Positions 54,476-63,743 of a DNA stretch of 64,000 bases are shown one piece after another. The stretch is from Pedobacter cryoconitis (GTDB lineage: Bacteria; Bacteroidota; Bacteroidia; Sphingobacteriales; Sphingobacteriaceae), in assembly GCF_001590605.1 (NCBI RefSeq), contig NZ_CP014504.1, positions 1,550,001 through 1,614,000 on the forward strand. Direction: 5' to 3'. A program made the position numbers and the translations under genes. The notes beneath the pieces are model-generated. The model saw only the letters and a list, made by a program, of their open reading frames with translations, was not told where the DNA came from and made no database searches. Numbering within the stretch: position 1 is the stretch's first letter; the number at the start of each line of letters is the position of its first letter.

Positions 54476-54856
54476 TTACATCCATTTTGAGGCAAAGCGA
54501 TAAAACTCATGCCTCAGTTCATTGAAAAGTCTTTCTTCTGTCAGATAGTCTTCATGTAAATTGTGATTGTCTGAAATCGTGATTTTCTCTACTGAACCAT
54601 CAAACTCGCTGATCTGATCTTTGATGTTGTTATTATTCTCGTGAATACTGCTTTTCAGCTCATCAATTGCATTATTATGGATGATAAATTCATTCTGAAA
54701 ATGTTCAACTTGCACTGCTACCTCTTTATTGGTATTGTCGGCAAGGATCTCTTCCAGTCTTTCTTGCAAGATTCCAAGTTCCTGTGCATAAAAGTCCAGG
54801 CCCCTTAAGGAGTCGCTATGTAAATTCGTGATATGTTTAATACTTAGCTGTTTCAT
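54476..54856 (-). CDS. Hypothetical coiled-coil protein
   Basis: The 126-residue protein (start at the ATG at 54856; a longer frame reaches 54934) is almost entirely helical with heptad-like leucine and charged residues (QERLEEILADN, AVQVEHFQNEFIIHNNAIDEL). No signal peptide or known motif was found. The function is unknown. It resembles short cytoplasmic coiled-coil proteins of Bacteroidota. A strong terminator follows at 54433-54469. Confidence 0.65.
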   Translation of the reverse strand: MKQLSIKHITNLHSDSLRGLDFYAQELGILQERLEEILADNTNKEVAVQVEHFQNEFIIHNNAIDELKSSIHENNNNIKDQISEFDGSVEKITISDNHNLHEDYLTEERLFNELRHEFYRFASKWM

Positions 54857-54979
54857 AGTACTAATATATCTATAATTACACCGCGGGTTTGTTAACTCAA
54901 AATAATCTTTCGTAAGCTGATTTGTAGCTGACACTCAACAGTTAAAGCAATAGCGAAAATAGGGAAAGGGTAAAAATGA

Positions 54980-55008
54980 AAAATCCGGCGATATACTGCC
55001 GGACTTTT
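54980..55008. terminator. Candidate terminator
   Basis: AAAATCCGGC (54980-54989) and GCCGGACTTTT (54998-55008) form a GC-rich stem with one G-T pair and flanking A and T runs. No plus-strand gene ends just before it, so its partner transcript is unclear. Confidence 0.4.
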
Positions 55009-55278
55009 ACTATTTGGGTGTGTTGTTGCATTCTATGTGGTGTGTTGTTAGATCGCAGGCCTATTATTGTTTGTGTTATTTTATATTACACTTATGACTG
55101 TAGAACAGTGAGTTGGTTTAATTTGATATTAAAATTAATTATTGAAAGATTAAATCATTTGTTCCTTGAAAAAGACAATATGTCGTGGAAAAGGGTATTT
55201 TAATGAACAACAGTTGTTTAAACCTAATCATGTTTACATTATTTAACTACAAGATGAACAAAAGTAACATAAATTTAA

Positions 55279-55310
55279 TTTGTTTTCTCATTAAAGGTTA
55301 ATTACATTTG
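55279..55310 (+). promoter_or_regulatory. Promoter with ideal spacing, overlapping the gene start
   Basis: TTTG (55279-55282) and TACATTTG (55303-55310) are separated by 20 bases and match the Bacteroidota -33/-7 consensus. Transcription should begin near 55315, right at the ATG at 55314. Confidence 0.6.
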
Positions 55311-55313
55311 AGT

Positions 55314-55547
55314 ATGGATATATTTAACAGAGAAAAATACGACCTTGTATTTAGTAGCGGTTTAGAAGCCAACAATGCCGTAAAAGACGGTGAGTCGCGA
55401 ACAGTAATGAATAAGTACATCGCATTTTGTGAAAAATTAATAACTGAGAATCCTGATACAAAAGTGGATGATCTTTGTGATTCTGCAGTTACCGGATTTC
55501 GTTATTTAAAGAAATATGGAGAAATCCCTGCGGTAAATACACTATAA
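55314..55547 (+). CDS. Small hypothetical protein
   Basis: The 77-residue protein (MDIFNREKYDLVFSSGLEAN...) is soluble and helical in its second half (KYIAFCEKLITENPDTKVDDLCDSAVTG). I do not recognise a family. The frame also allows a TTG start two codons earlier, with AAAGG placed 10 bases before it. The promoter at 55279-55310 would start the transcript next to the ATG, which points to leaderless translation or to a later start. The GmhB-like gene follows 60 bases downstream. Confidence 0.6.
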   Translation: MDIFNREKYDLVFSSGLEANNAVKDGESRTVMNKYIAFCEKLITENPDTKVDDLCDSAVTGFRYLKKYGEIPAVNTL

Positions 55548-55607
55548 TTCACAAATCATCATTGGTTTTTCATTTATATTTTGATCTTTGGCAGCAAATC
55601 AAAAATA

Positions 55608-56105
55608 ATGAATAAAGCAATTTTTTTAGACCGTGATGGGGTCCTTAATCATGAGCGGAATGATTACATCTGCCGGGTAGAAGATTTTGAAGTACTGGAA
55701 TATCAGATTCCTCCTTTAAAAAGATTATTTGACGAAGGTTATCTTTTAGTAATCATTACCAACCAGGGAGGAATTGCCCTGCAGCGTTATACGGAAGATA
55801 CATTGGCAGAAATGCACGAAATATTGTTCAACAAGTTTGAAGAGTTGGGCGCTGAGATTATTCATGCTTATTATTGCCCGCATCACCCAACCGTAAATGG
55901 GGAGTGTGAATGCCGCAAGCCTAAGTCTGGAATGTTACTTGAAGCTATTGCAGAATATAATATTGATCCCGCATTGTCAGTCATGATTGGTGATAAACCA
56001 AGAGATGTGGAAGCTGCAAACGGAGCAGGGGTGAAGGGTATATTGATTGAACCTGATGAACAGATTGATTATGAAAAAGTAAAGGCTGTTTTGGAGGGGG
56101 AATAG
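55608..56105 (+). CDS. D-glycero-D-manno-heptose-bisphosphate phosphatase-like HAD protein
   Basis: The start at ATG 55608 puts the HAD catalytic motif FLDRDGVLNHERNDY at residues 5-19; a longer frame from 55581 only adds nine residues. ITNQGGI is motif II and IGDKPRDVEAANGAG motif IV. The zinc-binding loop YYCPHHPTVNGECECRKP, with its Cys and His residues, is characteristic of GmhB. It dephosphorylates heptose-1,7-bisphosphate in LPS heptose or related sugar-nucleotide synthesis. No other heptose genes are near, so histidinol-phosphatase-type activity is an alternative. Confidence 0.88.
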   Translation: MNKAIFLDRDGVLNHERNDYICRVEDFEVLEYQIPPLKRLFDEGYLLVIITNQGGIALQRYTEDTLAEMHEILFNKFEELGAEIIHAYYCPHHPTVNGECECRKPKSGMLLEAIAEYNIDPALSVMIGDKPRDVEAANGAGVKGILIEPDEQIDYEKVKAVLEGE

Positions 56106-56178
56106 GGGTTTAGGGGCTTCTACCTTTACTAGTTACTGCTTACTGCTTGCTGCTAGGGGTTCTATAATTATAAAAGAA

Positions 56179-56224
56179 AAAGGCAAAAATGCCGCCTCTT
56201 AAATGAAGCGGCATTTTTGCCTTT
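56179..56224. terminator. Strong bidirectional terminator
   Basis: AAAGGCAAAAATGCCGC (56179-56195) pairs perfectly with GCGGCATTTTTGCCTTT (56208-56224), then T-rich DNA. It lies between the convergent GmhB-like and transaldolase genes and serves both. Confidence 0.88.
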
Positions 56225-56255
56225 CTTTATTTCTTTTTATATATTAAACGACAAC

Positions 56256-56921
56256 TTATGCCTTAGCTTCAGCTGCTTTTTTGTGATCAGCAAGGAATGT
56301 AGCTAATCCGCTGTCAGTTAATGGGTGTTTTAATAAACCTAAAATAGCTGACAATGGGCCAGTCATTACATCTGCACCTAATTTAGCACAGTTGATAATG
56401 TGTAATGGTCCACGGATAGAAGCAGCAAGAATTTCAGTTGCATAACCGTAGTTATCAAAAATTAAACGGATATCTTCGATTAATTGTAAACCGTCAGTAC
56501 CTATATCATCTAAACGGCCAAGGAAGGGAGATACGTAAGTAGCACCTGCTTTAGCAGCTAATAAAGCTTGTCCTGAGGAGAAAATCAATGTACAGTTTGT
56601 TCTGATCCCTTTTGAAGAGAAATATTTGATGGCTTTAACACCGTCTTTAATCATCGGAACTTTAACTACGATTTTTGGATCAAGTTTAGCTAAAGCTTCG
56701 CCTTCTTTAATAATATTTTCAAAATCTGTAGAGATAACTTCAGCACTCACGTCTCCGTCAACGATCGCACAAATTGCTTTGTAATGATCGATAACGTTCT
56801 GATCGCCTGAAATACCTTCTTTAGCCATAAGGCTCGGATTGGTCGTTACACCATCTAATACACCAAGATCTTGTGCTTCTTTGATTTGCTCAAGATTAGC
56901 TGTGTCAATGAAAAATTTCAT
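56256..56921 (-). CDS. Transaldolase / fructose-6-phosphate aldolase family
   Basis: This 221-residue enzyme matches the short transaldolase (TalC/FSA) group: [31 protein letters not shown] at the start and IVVKVPMI with the Schiff-base lysine. It transfers a dihydroxyacetone unit in the pentose phosphate pathway or cleaves fructose-6-phosphate. The length is that of transaldolases of the MipB/TalC subfamily. Sequence alone does not separate the two activities. It is a monocistronic unit ahead of the SRP RNA gene and in the same direction. Confidence 0.92.
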   Translation of the reverse strand: MKFFIDTANLEQIKEAQDLGVLDGVTTNPSLMAKEGISGDQNVIDHYKAICAIVDGDVSAEVISTDFENIIKEGEALAKLDPKIVVKVPMIKDGVKAIKYFSSKGIRTNCTLIFSSGQALLAAKAGATYVSPFLGRLDDIGTDGLQLIEDIRLIFDNYGYATEILAASIRGPLHIINCAKLGADVMTGPLSAILGLLKHPLTDSGLATFLADHKKAAEAKA

Positions 56922-57027
56922 GATTTATATGATTTAAGGAAAAATAAACTATGGATAAATTTAGCGTATGCTTTGGACGGAAGATTGTGCAATGAAAGCA
57001 TAGTCAATCTGCTAAAAAATAAAAAAT

Positions 57028-57124
57028 GGGCAAGCAACCTTTATCGCACCGCTACAACCTTCTACCCTTGCTTCGTTCCCGCCCTGGGGGAGTTCAAAGG
57101 GAGCTGATCGTAAAGGACTTGCCC
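57028..57124 (-). ncRNA. ffs: Signal recognition particle RNA (small bacterial type)
   Basis: On the minus strand the 97-base RNA starts GGGCAAGTCC and ends GGTTGCTTGCCC, so its ends pair. The central part reads CCCAGGGCGGGAACGAAGCAAGGG, the domain IV core bound by Ffh, in the form seen in Bacteroidota. It works with Ffh to target membrane proteins. A T-rich run follows its 3' end (minus strand), and a consensus promoter precedes it at 57129-57160. Confidence 0.9.
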
Positions 57125-57128
57125 ACTG

Positions 57129-57160
57129 CAAATGTAGCAAAAGAGTTCAGTCTACAAAAA
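57129..57160 (-). promoter_or_regulatory. Promoter of the SRP RNA gene
   Basis: On the minus strand TTTTTG and then TACATTTG, about 18 bases apart, match the Bacteroidota -33/-7 elements. The TACATTTG ends five bases before the RNA start at 57124. Confidence 0.65.
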
Positions 57161-57562
57161 CGAAATCAAGAAATAATTGATGTTTTTTATTGAAAAACTG
57201 ATAATAGATTGAATTTTAAGGGATTGTATTTGAATAAAAATTTCATTTATATCCATATTTAGTGAAATAACCTTGAAAATTGGGCTGAGAACCTAAATTT
57301 CCGCTCTTTTTCCCGCTAACAAACGGAATAAACAGGAAGGTTTTGTCTGAAAACTGATGATTACTAATCAGATTAAGCGCACTAATGCAAAATAATTCTA
57401 AATAACACGTTTATTAACTTGGTAATAATTATATCTTTTTATTGCCAAGTTCGTAAACTAACCAGCTTCAAATTATGCTGTTATTTATTTTTCGCAAAAA
57501 AAATGTCAAAATGGCAATTATTCCGTTAAATTATTATCTTAGTGTTTCGAATACATTAAGAT
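57161..57562. other. Leader of the gltB-gltD operon
   Basis: This 400-base AT-rich stretch has one candidate -7 element, TATCTTAG (57535-57542; one mismatch to TAnnTTTG), 21 bases before the gltB ATG. No riboswitch-like fold, gene or repeat is visible. Confidence 0.45.
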
Positions 57563-60500
57563 ATGGAACAAATAGAAGAAAATCAGGGCTTATACAATTC
57601 AAGCTTTGAGCATGATGCTTGCGGTATTGGTTTTGTTGCCCACGTAAAGGGAAGGAAGTCACAACAAATAATTTCAGATGCTATTACAATCTTAGAAAAT
57701 CTCGACCATCGGGGTGCATGCGGTGCTGAAATTAATACTGGTGATGGTGCCGGGATTATGATACAGGTTCCACATGAGTTTTTATATGACGAGTGCCTTA
57801 AAATTGGATTTAGCTTAAATCAATCTGGCGACTATGGCGTTGGGATGTTATTTCTCCCAAAGGATGTGAGAGCGCGCGAGGAATGCCGGGAAGTGATTTA
57901 CCGTGCTGCCGAAAAATTAGACCTGGAAGTATTAGGGTTTAGAAAAGTAAATACCAATACAGAAGGTATTGGAGATATGGCTTTATCTGTAGAGCCTGAA
58001 ATGGAGCAAGTATTTGTAGCGAGACCTGACCAGATCGCTGCCGGTGCTGACTTTGAACGTAAACTATATGTATTCAAAAATTACCTGACTAAAACTATTC
58101 TGAATACAGTTAAAGGAATTAAAGCTGATTTTTATATCGCTTCTTTTTCTTCTCGTACTATAGTTTACAAAGGTCAGCTGACTTCCATGCAGGTTCGCAC
58201 TTATTTTACAGAGTTAAGCGACAAAAGAGTTGTTTCTGCGTTTGGCTTAGTCCATTCAAGATTTGCAACGAACACTTTTCCTTCGTGGAGATTGGCACAA
58301 CCTTTCCGTTACATTGCCCACAATGGTGAAATCAATACTTTACAAGGCAATTTAAACTGGTTCCGTGCCAGTGTAAAATCTTTCGCCTCTAGTTATTTTA
58401 CTGCCGAAGAATTAAACATTCTGTTACCAGTAATTGATGAGACACAATCTGACTCTGGTTGTTTGGATAATATTATCGAGTTATTACTGCATGCGGGCCG
58501 TTCTCTGCCACATGTATTAATGATGCTGATCCCTGAGGCTTGGGATGGAAATGACGACATGGATGAGCTTAAACAGGCTTTTTATAAATTCCATGCAACT
58601 CTGATGGAGCCTTGGGATGGGCCTGCAGCCATTGCATTTACAGATGGTAATTTAATTGGGGCAACTTTAGATAGAAATGGATTAAGACCGTCAAGATATG
58701 CGATCACTAAAGATGACCGCGTAATTATGGCTTCTGAGTCGGGTGTATTGGCTTTAGATCAAAGCCAGATCATTGAAAAAGGAAGGTTGACACCAGGAAA
58801 AATGTTCGTGGTAGATATGGAGCAGGGCAGGATTATCAGTGATGATGAAATCAAAACTGAGGTTTGCAGCCGCCGTCCTTATGCGGATTGGTTAAATCAA
58901 TACCAGATCCGTTTAGAGGAATTATCTGATCCAAGAGTGGTATTTACAGGTTTATCTCAAGAGTCTATATTTAAATATCACCAGGTATTTGGTTATAGCA
59001 GAGAAGATATTGATCTGATCTTAAAGCCAATGGCTATTGAGGCGAAAGAACCGATAGGATCGATGGGTACTGATATTCCTTTAGCTGTTTTATCACAGAA
59101 ACCACAGCACTTGTCTTCTTACTTTAAACAATTGTTTGCACAGGTAACGAATCCACCGATTGACCCGATCAGGGAAAAAGTGGTCATGAGCCTTGCCGGG
59201 TTTATGGGTAATAATGGTAATTTATTAGAGGAACATGCCATGCAATGCCATTGTGTGGGTATTAAACATCCGATATTAACGAATCTGGAGTTAGAGAAAG
59301 TAAGAAGTATTGATACTGGGGTATTCCAGTCTAAGACACTACAAACTTATTTCAGGGCGGATGGTAAACCAGGTTCTCTGGCTAAGGGCTTAGAGCGTTT
59401 ATGCCGTTATGCGGTTGATGCGGTTGAAGATGGTTTCCAGGTGATTGTTTTATCTGATCGTGCATTGGATTCAGAACATGCTGCAATTCCTTCACTGATG
59501 GCTGTATCTGCGGTGCATCACCATTTGATCCGTAAGGGGCATCGTGGCGCTGTAGGTATTGTGGTTGAGGCTGGGGATGTTTGGGAAGTTCACCATTTTG
59601 CTTGTTTAATTGGCTTTGGTGCAACTGCTGTCAATCCTTATCTGGCTTTGGAAACGATTTCAGGCTTTGACCAGGAAAGTGATCTTAAACCAGAAAAACT
59701 AATTCAGAATTATATATATGCTGTGAATAGTGGTTTGTTGAAGATTTTCTCAAAAATGGGGATTTCAACATTACAATCTTACCATGGTGCACAGATATTT
59801 GAGATATTAGGTATCCACAAAAGTGTAGTTGATAGCTATTTCAGCGGCGCTGTATCAAGAATCGGTGGATTAGGATTGGATGATATTGCCAGAGAGGCTT
59901 TGATTAAACATAGCCGTGTATTTGGTAAATCTACGCGTCCTGATATGTTGCTGCCTACTGGTGGAAATTATAAATGGAGAAGAAAAGGGGAGCAGCATTT
60001 GTTTAATCCGCAGACGATCCATTTATTACAGAATGCAACCCGTAAAAATGATTATAATGTTTATAAGCAGTATAGTAAACTGGTTAATGAGCAAACTAAG
60101 CAGGCCTATACGATCCGCGGTTTATTTGAATTCAACTATAACCGTGCGCCTGTTTCATTGACTGAGGTTGAACCTGTTGAAGCTATATTAAAACGTTTTG
60201 CTACCGGAGCGATGTCTTTTGGATCTATTTCTCATGAAGCACACTCCACTTTAGCGATTGCGATGAACCGCATTGGCGGAAAGAGTAATACTGGTGAAGG
60301 TGGCGAGGATGAATTAAGGTATGAAGTCTTGCCAAATGGTGATTCTATGCGTTCTGCGATCAAGCAGATTGCTTCGGCAAGGTTTGGGGTAACCAGTAAT
60401 TACCTGACTAATGCAGATGAATTACAAATTAAAATGGCCCAGGGAGCGAAACCTGGTGAAGGTGGTCAATTACCTGGTCATAAGGTGGATGACTGGATTG

Positions 60501-62074
60501 CAAAAGTCCGTCATGCGACACCTGGTGTAGGTTTGATTTCTCCGCCTCCGCACCATGATATTTATTCTATTGAAGATTTAGCGCAATTGATTTTTGACCT
60601 TAAGAATGCCAACAGAGCGGCAAGGATCAATGTTAAATTGGTTTCTAAAGCTGGCGTAGGTACTATTGCAGCTGGGGTGGCGAAAGCACATGCTGATGTG
60701 ATCCTGGTTTCTGGTTTTGATGGTGGTACAGGGGCTTCACCGCTTACTTCTATACAGCATGCTGGTTTACCTTGGGAATTGGGTTTGGCTGAAGCGCATC
60801 AGACTTTAGTTAAAAACCGCTTGCGCAGCAGGGTTGTTTTACAGACTGATGGTCAGTTAAAAACGGGTAAAGATATTGCTATAGCGACTTTATTAGGTGC
60901 AGAAGAATGGGGGGTAGCTACGGCTGCTTTAGTAACTTCGGGTTGTATTATGATGAGAAAGTGTCATTTAAATACTTGTCCGGTTGGGGTTGCTACACAG
61001 GATCCTGATTTGAGAAAACTGTTTACGGGTGATGCTGATCATGTGGTTAATCTTTTCCACTTCCTGGCTGAAGAGCTTCGGGAAACTATGGCTGAATTAG
61101 GTTTCAGAACTGTGGAAGAAATGGTTGGTCAGGCTGATGCTTTGAGTTTACGTGCGATTGATGATGCTGACTGGAAATTAAAGAATCTTGATCTTTCTGC
61201 AATTTTATATAAGGCACCTGACAATGGTTTGAGTTTATTCCAAACTGAATCACAAGATCATGGAATCAGCAATGTACTGGATCATGAACTGATTGCAGCT
61301 TCTCAACCTGCTTTATTAAATAAAGAACCTGTTTTCAAAGAGTTTGAGGTTAAAAATACGGACCGCGCATTGGGTACCATGTTATCAAATGAAGTGTCTA
61401 AAATTTATAAAGGAGTAGGATTGCCTCCTGATACGATCAATTTTAAATTCCATGGTTCTGCGGGGCAGAGTTTTGGTGCTTTTGCGGCAAGAGGAATCTC
61501 GCTTGAATTAGAAGGGGAAGGAAATGATTATGTAGGTAAGGGGCTATCGGGAGCACGTTTATCGATCTATCCGTTCCGTGAAGTAACCTATGTGCCAGAA
61601 CAGAATATCATTATTGGTAATGTGGCTTTATATGGTGCGACTTCTGGCGAACTGTTTGTCAGAGGTCTGGCCGGTGAACGTTTTGCCGTTAGAAATTCTG
61701 GAGCTACAGCTGTAGTGGAAGGTTTAGGAGATCATGGTTGTGAGTATATGACTGGTGGTGAGGTACTTGTTCTTGGAAATACGGGCAGCAATTTTGCAGC
61801 TGGTATGAGCGGAGGGGTAGCCTGGATTTACGATGTGAATGGAGATTTTCCTAACAAATGCAATAAGGAAATGGTAGATCTTGATCCTTTAAATGAGGAA
61901 GATGAATTGCGGATTAACAGTTTGTTAAGAAAACATATCCAATTGACAAAAAGCAGATTAGCTGAATTCATATTAAGTGATTGGGCAACACAATCTGCGC
62001 ATTTTGTTAAAGTATTCCCTAAAGAGTACAAAGCGGTTTTATTGAAAAGAAGTAATAAAGTTAAGACATCATAA
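57563..62074 (+). CDS. gltB: Glutamate synthase, large subunit
   Basis: This 1503-residue enzyme has the full GOGAT layout. A short propeptide precedes the N-terminal nucleophile C20 (HDACGIGFVAHVKG) of the glutaminase domain (about 20-430). The central domain (about 470-790) and the FMN domain (about 840-1215) follow, the latter with CIMMRKCHLNTCPVGVATQ, whose cysteines hold the [3Fe-4S] cluster. A glutamate synthase beta-helix comes last (about 1260-1480; GEGNDYVGKGLSGARL). It uses glutamine and 2-oxoglutarate to make two glutamates. The small subunit gene follows two bases later. Confidence 0.97.
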   Translation: MEQIEENQGLYNSSFEHDACGIGFVAHVKGRKSQQIISDAITILENLDHRGACGAEINTGDGAGIMIQVPHEFLYDECLKIGFSLNQSGDYGVGMLFLPKDVRAREECREVIYRAAEKLDLEVLGFRKVNTNTEGIGDMALSVEPEMEQVFVARPDQIAAGADFERKLYVFKNYLTKTILNTVKGIKADFYIASFSSRTIVYKGQLTSMQVRTYFTELSDKRVVSAFGLVHSRFATNTFPSWRLAQPFRYIAHNGEINTLQGNLNWFRASVKSFASSYFTAEELNILLPVIDETQSDSGCLDNIIELLLHAGRSLPHVLMMLIPEAWDGNDDMDELKQAFYKFHATLMEPWDGPAAIAFTDGNLIGATLDRNGLRPSRYAITKDDRVIMASESGVLALDQSQIIEKGRLTPGKMFVVDMEQGRIISDDEIKTEVCSRRPYADWLNQYQIRLEELSDPRVVFTGLSQESIFKYHQVFGYSREDIDLILKPMAIEAKEPIGSMGTDIPLAVLSQKPQHLSSYFKQLFAQVTNPPIDPIREKVVMSLAGFMGNNGNLLEEHAMQCHCVGIKHPILTNLELEKVRSIDTGVFQSKTLQTYFRADGKPGSLAKGLERLCRYAVDAVEDGFQVIVLSDRALDSEHAAIPSLMAVSAVHHHLIRKGHRGAVGIVVEAGDVWEVHHFACLIGFGATAVNPYLALETISGFDQESDLKPEKLIQNYIYAVNSGLLKIFSKMGISTLQSYHGAQIFEILGIHKSVVDSYFSGAVSRIGGLGLDDIAREALIKHSRVFGKSTRPDMLLPTGGNYKWRRKGEQHLFNPQTIHLLQNATRKNDYNVYKQYSKLVNEQTKQAYTIRGLFEFNYNRAPVSLTEVEPVEAILKRFATGAMSFGSISHEAHSTLAIAMNRIGGKSNTGEGGEDELRYEVLPNGDSMRSAIKQIASARFGVTSNYLTNADELQIKMAQGAKPGEGGQLPGHKVDDWIAKVRHATPGVGLISPPPHHDIYSIEDLAQLIFDLKNANRAARINVKLVSKAGVGTIAAGVAKAHADVILVSGFDGGTGASPLTSIQHAGLPWELGLAEAHQTLVKNRLRSRVVLQTDGQLKTGKDIAIATLLGAEEWGVATAALVTSGCIMMRKCHLNTCPVGVATQDPDLRKLFTGDADHVVNLFHFLAEELRETMAELGFRTVEEMVGQADALSLRAIDDADWKLKNLDLSAILYKAPDNGLSLFQTESQDHGISNVLDHELIAASQPALLNKEPVFKEFEVKNTDRALGTMLSNEVSKIYKGVGLPPDTINFKFHGSAGQSFGAFAARGISLELEGEGNDYVGKGLSGARLSIYPFREVTYVPEQNIIIGNVALYGATSGELFVRGLAGERFAVRNSGATAVVEGLGDHGCEYMTGGEVLVLGNTGSNFAAGMSGGVAWIYDVNGDFPNKCNKEMVDLDPLNEEDELRINSLLRKHIQLTKSRLAEFILSDWATQSAHFVKVFPKEYKAVLLKRSNKVKTS

Positions 62075-62076
62075 TT

Positions 62077-63543
62077 ATGGGAAAAGTAACCGGATTTTTA
62101 GAGTATGAGAGAACTGCTCCTGTAAAGCAAGATGCAAAAGAGCGTTTAAAACATTATAATGAATTTGTTGTCGCGTTTGAGCAGGATCAGGTCAAACAAG
62201 AGGCTGCACGTTGTATGGATTGCGGCGTACCATTTTGTCAGTCGGGTTGTCCGCTGGGAAATGTAATCCCTGAGTTTAACGAAGCAGTATATAAAGCGGA
62301 GTGGGAGATAGCAGCCAATATTTTATTGAGTACCAATAATTTCCCTGAGTTTACGGGAAGGATTTGTCCTGCGCCTTGCGAGTCTGCTTGTGTATTGGGA
62401 ATTAACAAATCTCCTGTTTCTATTGAAGATATAGAAAAACATATTATTGAAATTGCTTTCAATAAGGGATATATTAAAGCAGAACCGCCATTGATCCGCA
62501 GCGGTAAAAAAGTAGCGGTAATTGGTTCTGGCCCTGCTGGTTTAGCAGCTGCTGCACAATTGAATAAAGCCGGACATGAAGTGGTCGTTTATGAACGTGA
62601 CGACACTCCTGGTGGTTTATTAAATTATGGTATTCCTGATTTTAAATTACAGAAGGACGTTGTGACCAGAAGGATCAGCCTGATGGAGAAGGAGGGAATT
62701 GAGTTCAAGTGTAATGCCAATGTTGGTGTGAATGTTGAGCTGAATACTTTGCTGAGAGAGTATCAGTCAATTGTTTTGGCTGGTGGTTCTACTATCCCGC
62801 GTGATTTGAACGTGACTGGCAGATCGGCTAAAGGAGTTCATTATGCTATGGATTTCTTAAAGCAACAAAATAAAAGAGTACGTAATTTCAGTATTGATCA
62901 GGAGCAGATCCTGGCTACCGGAAAGGATGTGATTGTAATTGGTGGTGGTGATACAGGTTCTGATTGTATCGGAACTTCAAATCGCCAGGGGGCAAAGTCT
63001 GTAACTCAGTTTGAGATTATGCCTATGCCTGCTCAGAGCCGTACCGAGAATATGCCATGGCCTTCTTATCCGATGTTATTGAAAGTAACCAGTTCTCATG
63101 AGGAAGGTTGCAACAGAGCATGGGGGGTAAATACAAAGGCTTTTATTGCGGATGAAAATGGCGCATTGAAGGCTTTGCAGGTTGTAGATGTGGAATGGGA
63201 AATTGATGCAGTCGGACGTCCTGTAAATTTTAAAGAAATTGAGGGTACAGTACGTGAGTTACCTTGTCAGCTGGTTTTATTGGCAATGGGTTTCTTATAT
63301 CCTCAGAAAGAAGGACTGCTGGAGAAATTAGGCGTTGAGCTGGATAACAGAGGCAATGTAAAAGCTGAAGAAGGTAAGTATCAAACCAATATCGCCAAGA
63401 TTTTTACGGCTGGTGATATGAGAAGAGGACAATCTCTAGTAGTTTGGGCAATATCAGAGGGTAGAGAAGCGGCAAGAAAAGTCGATGAGTACCTGATGGG
63501 ATCAAGCAGATTACCTACTAAGGACGGTATTCCTTACGCATAA
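62077..63543 (+). CDS. gltD: Glutamate synthase, small subunit
   Basis: This 488-residue subunit passes electrons from NAD(P)H through FAD and two [4Fe-4S] clusters to GltB. The N-terminal cysteines are CMDCGVPFCQSGCP and CPAPCESACVLG. The FAD-binding fold is VAVIGSGPAGLAAAAQL and the NAD(P)H fold VIVIGGGDTGSDC. It is translationally coupled to gltB (2-base gap). Length and motifs are standard. Confidence 0.97.
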   Translation: MGKVTGFLEYERTAPVKQDAKERLKHYNEFVVAFEQDQVKQEAARCMDCGVPFCQSGCPLGNVIPEFNEAVYKAEWEIAANILLSTNNFPEFTGRICPAPCESACVLGINKSPVSIEDIEKHIIEIAFNKGYIKAEPPLIRSGKKVAVIGSGPAGLAAAAQLNKAGHEVVVYERDDTPGGLLNYGIPDFKLQKDVVTRRISLMEKEGIEFKCNANVGVNVELNTLLREYQSIVLAGGSTIPRDLNVTGRSAKGVHYAMDFLKQQNKRVRNFSIDQEQILATGKDVIVIGGGDTGSDCIGTSNRQGAKSVTQFEIMPMPAQSRTENMPWPSYPMLLKVTSSHEEGCNRAWGVNTKAFIADENGALKALQVVDVEWEIDAVGRPVNFKEIEGTVRELPCQLVLLAMGFLYPQKEGLLEKLGVELDNRGNVKAEEGKYQTNIAKIFTAGDMRRGQSLVVWAISEGREAARKVDEYLMGSSRLPTKDGIPYA

Positions 63544-63628
63544 TATTTAACCTGAGAATTTAAGATCAACTTAAACTAAATAATAAACCAAGGACAAAAC
63601 AATAATAACTATTACTAACCAAAACGAA

Positions 63629-63658
63629 GAGCCGTTCCATATTCATGGGCGGCTTTTT
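63629..63658 (+). terminator. Intrinsic terminator of gltB-gltD
   Basis: AGCCG pairs with CGGCT, with an inner CCAT/ATGG stem, followed by TTTTT. It lies 86 bases after the gltD stop. Confidence 0.7.
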
Positions 63659-63743
63659 AATTGTAATTAAATTAATAGGTTAATGATTAATCTTTATTTC
63701 TATATTAGTGTACTGGTGATTATTTTATTCTCTATTTAATGTT

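Noticed and set aside
54976..55203. 75-residue plus-strand frame rich in Cys and aromatics
   Set aside because: It starts within a terminator-like hairpin and has no ribosome-binding site or family; probably chance.
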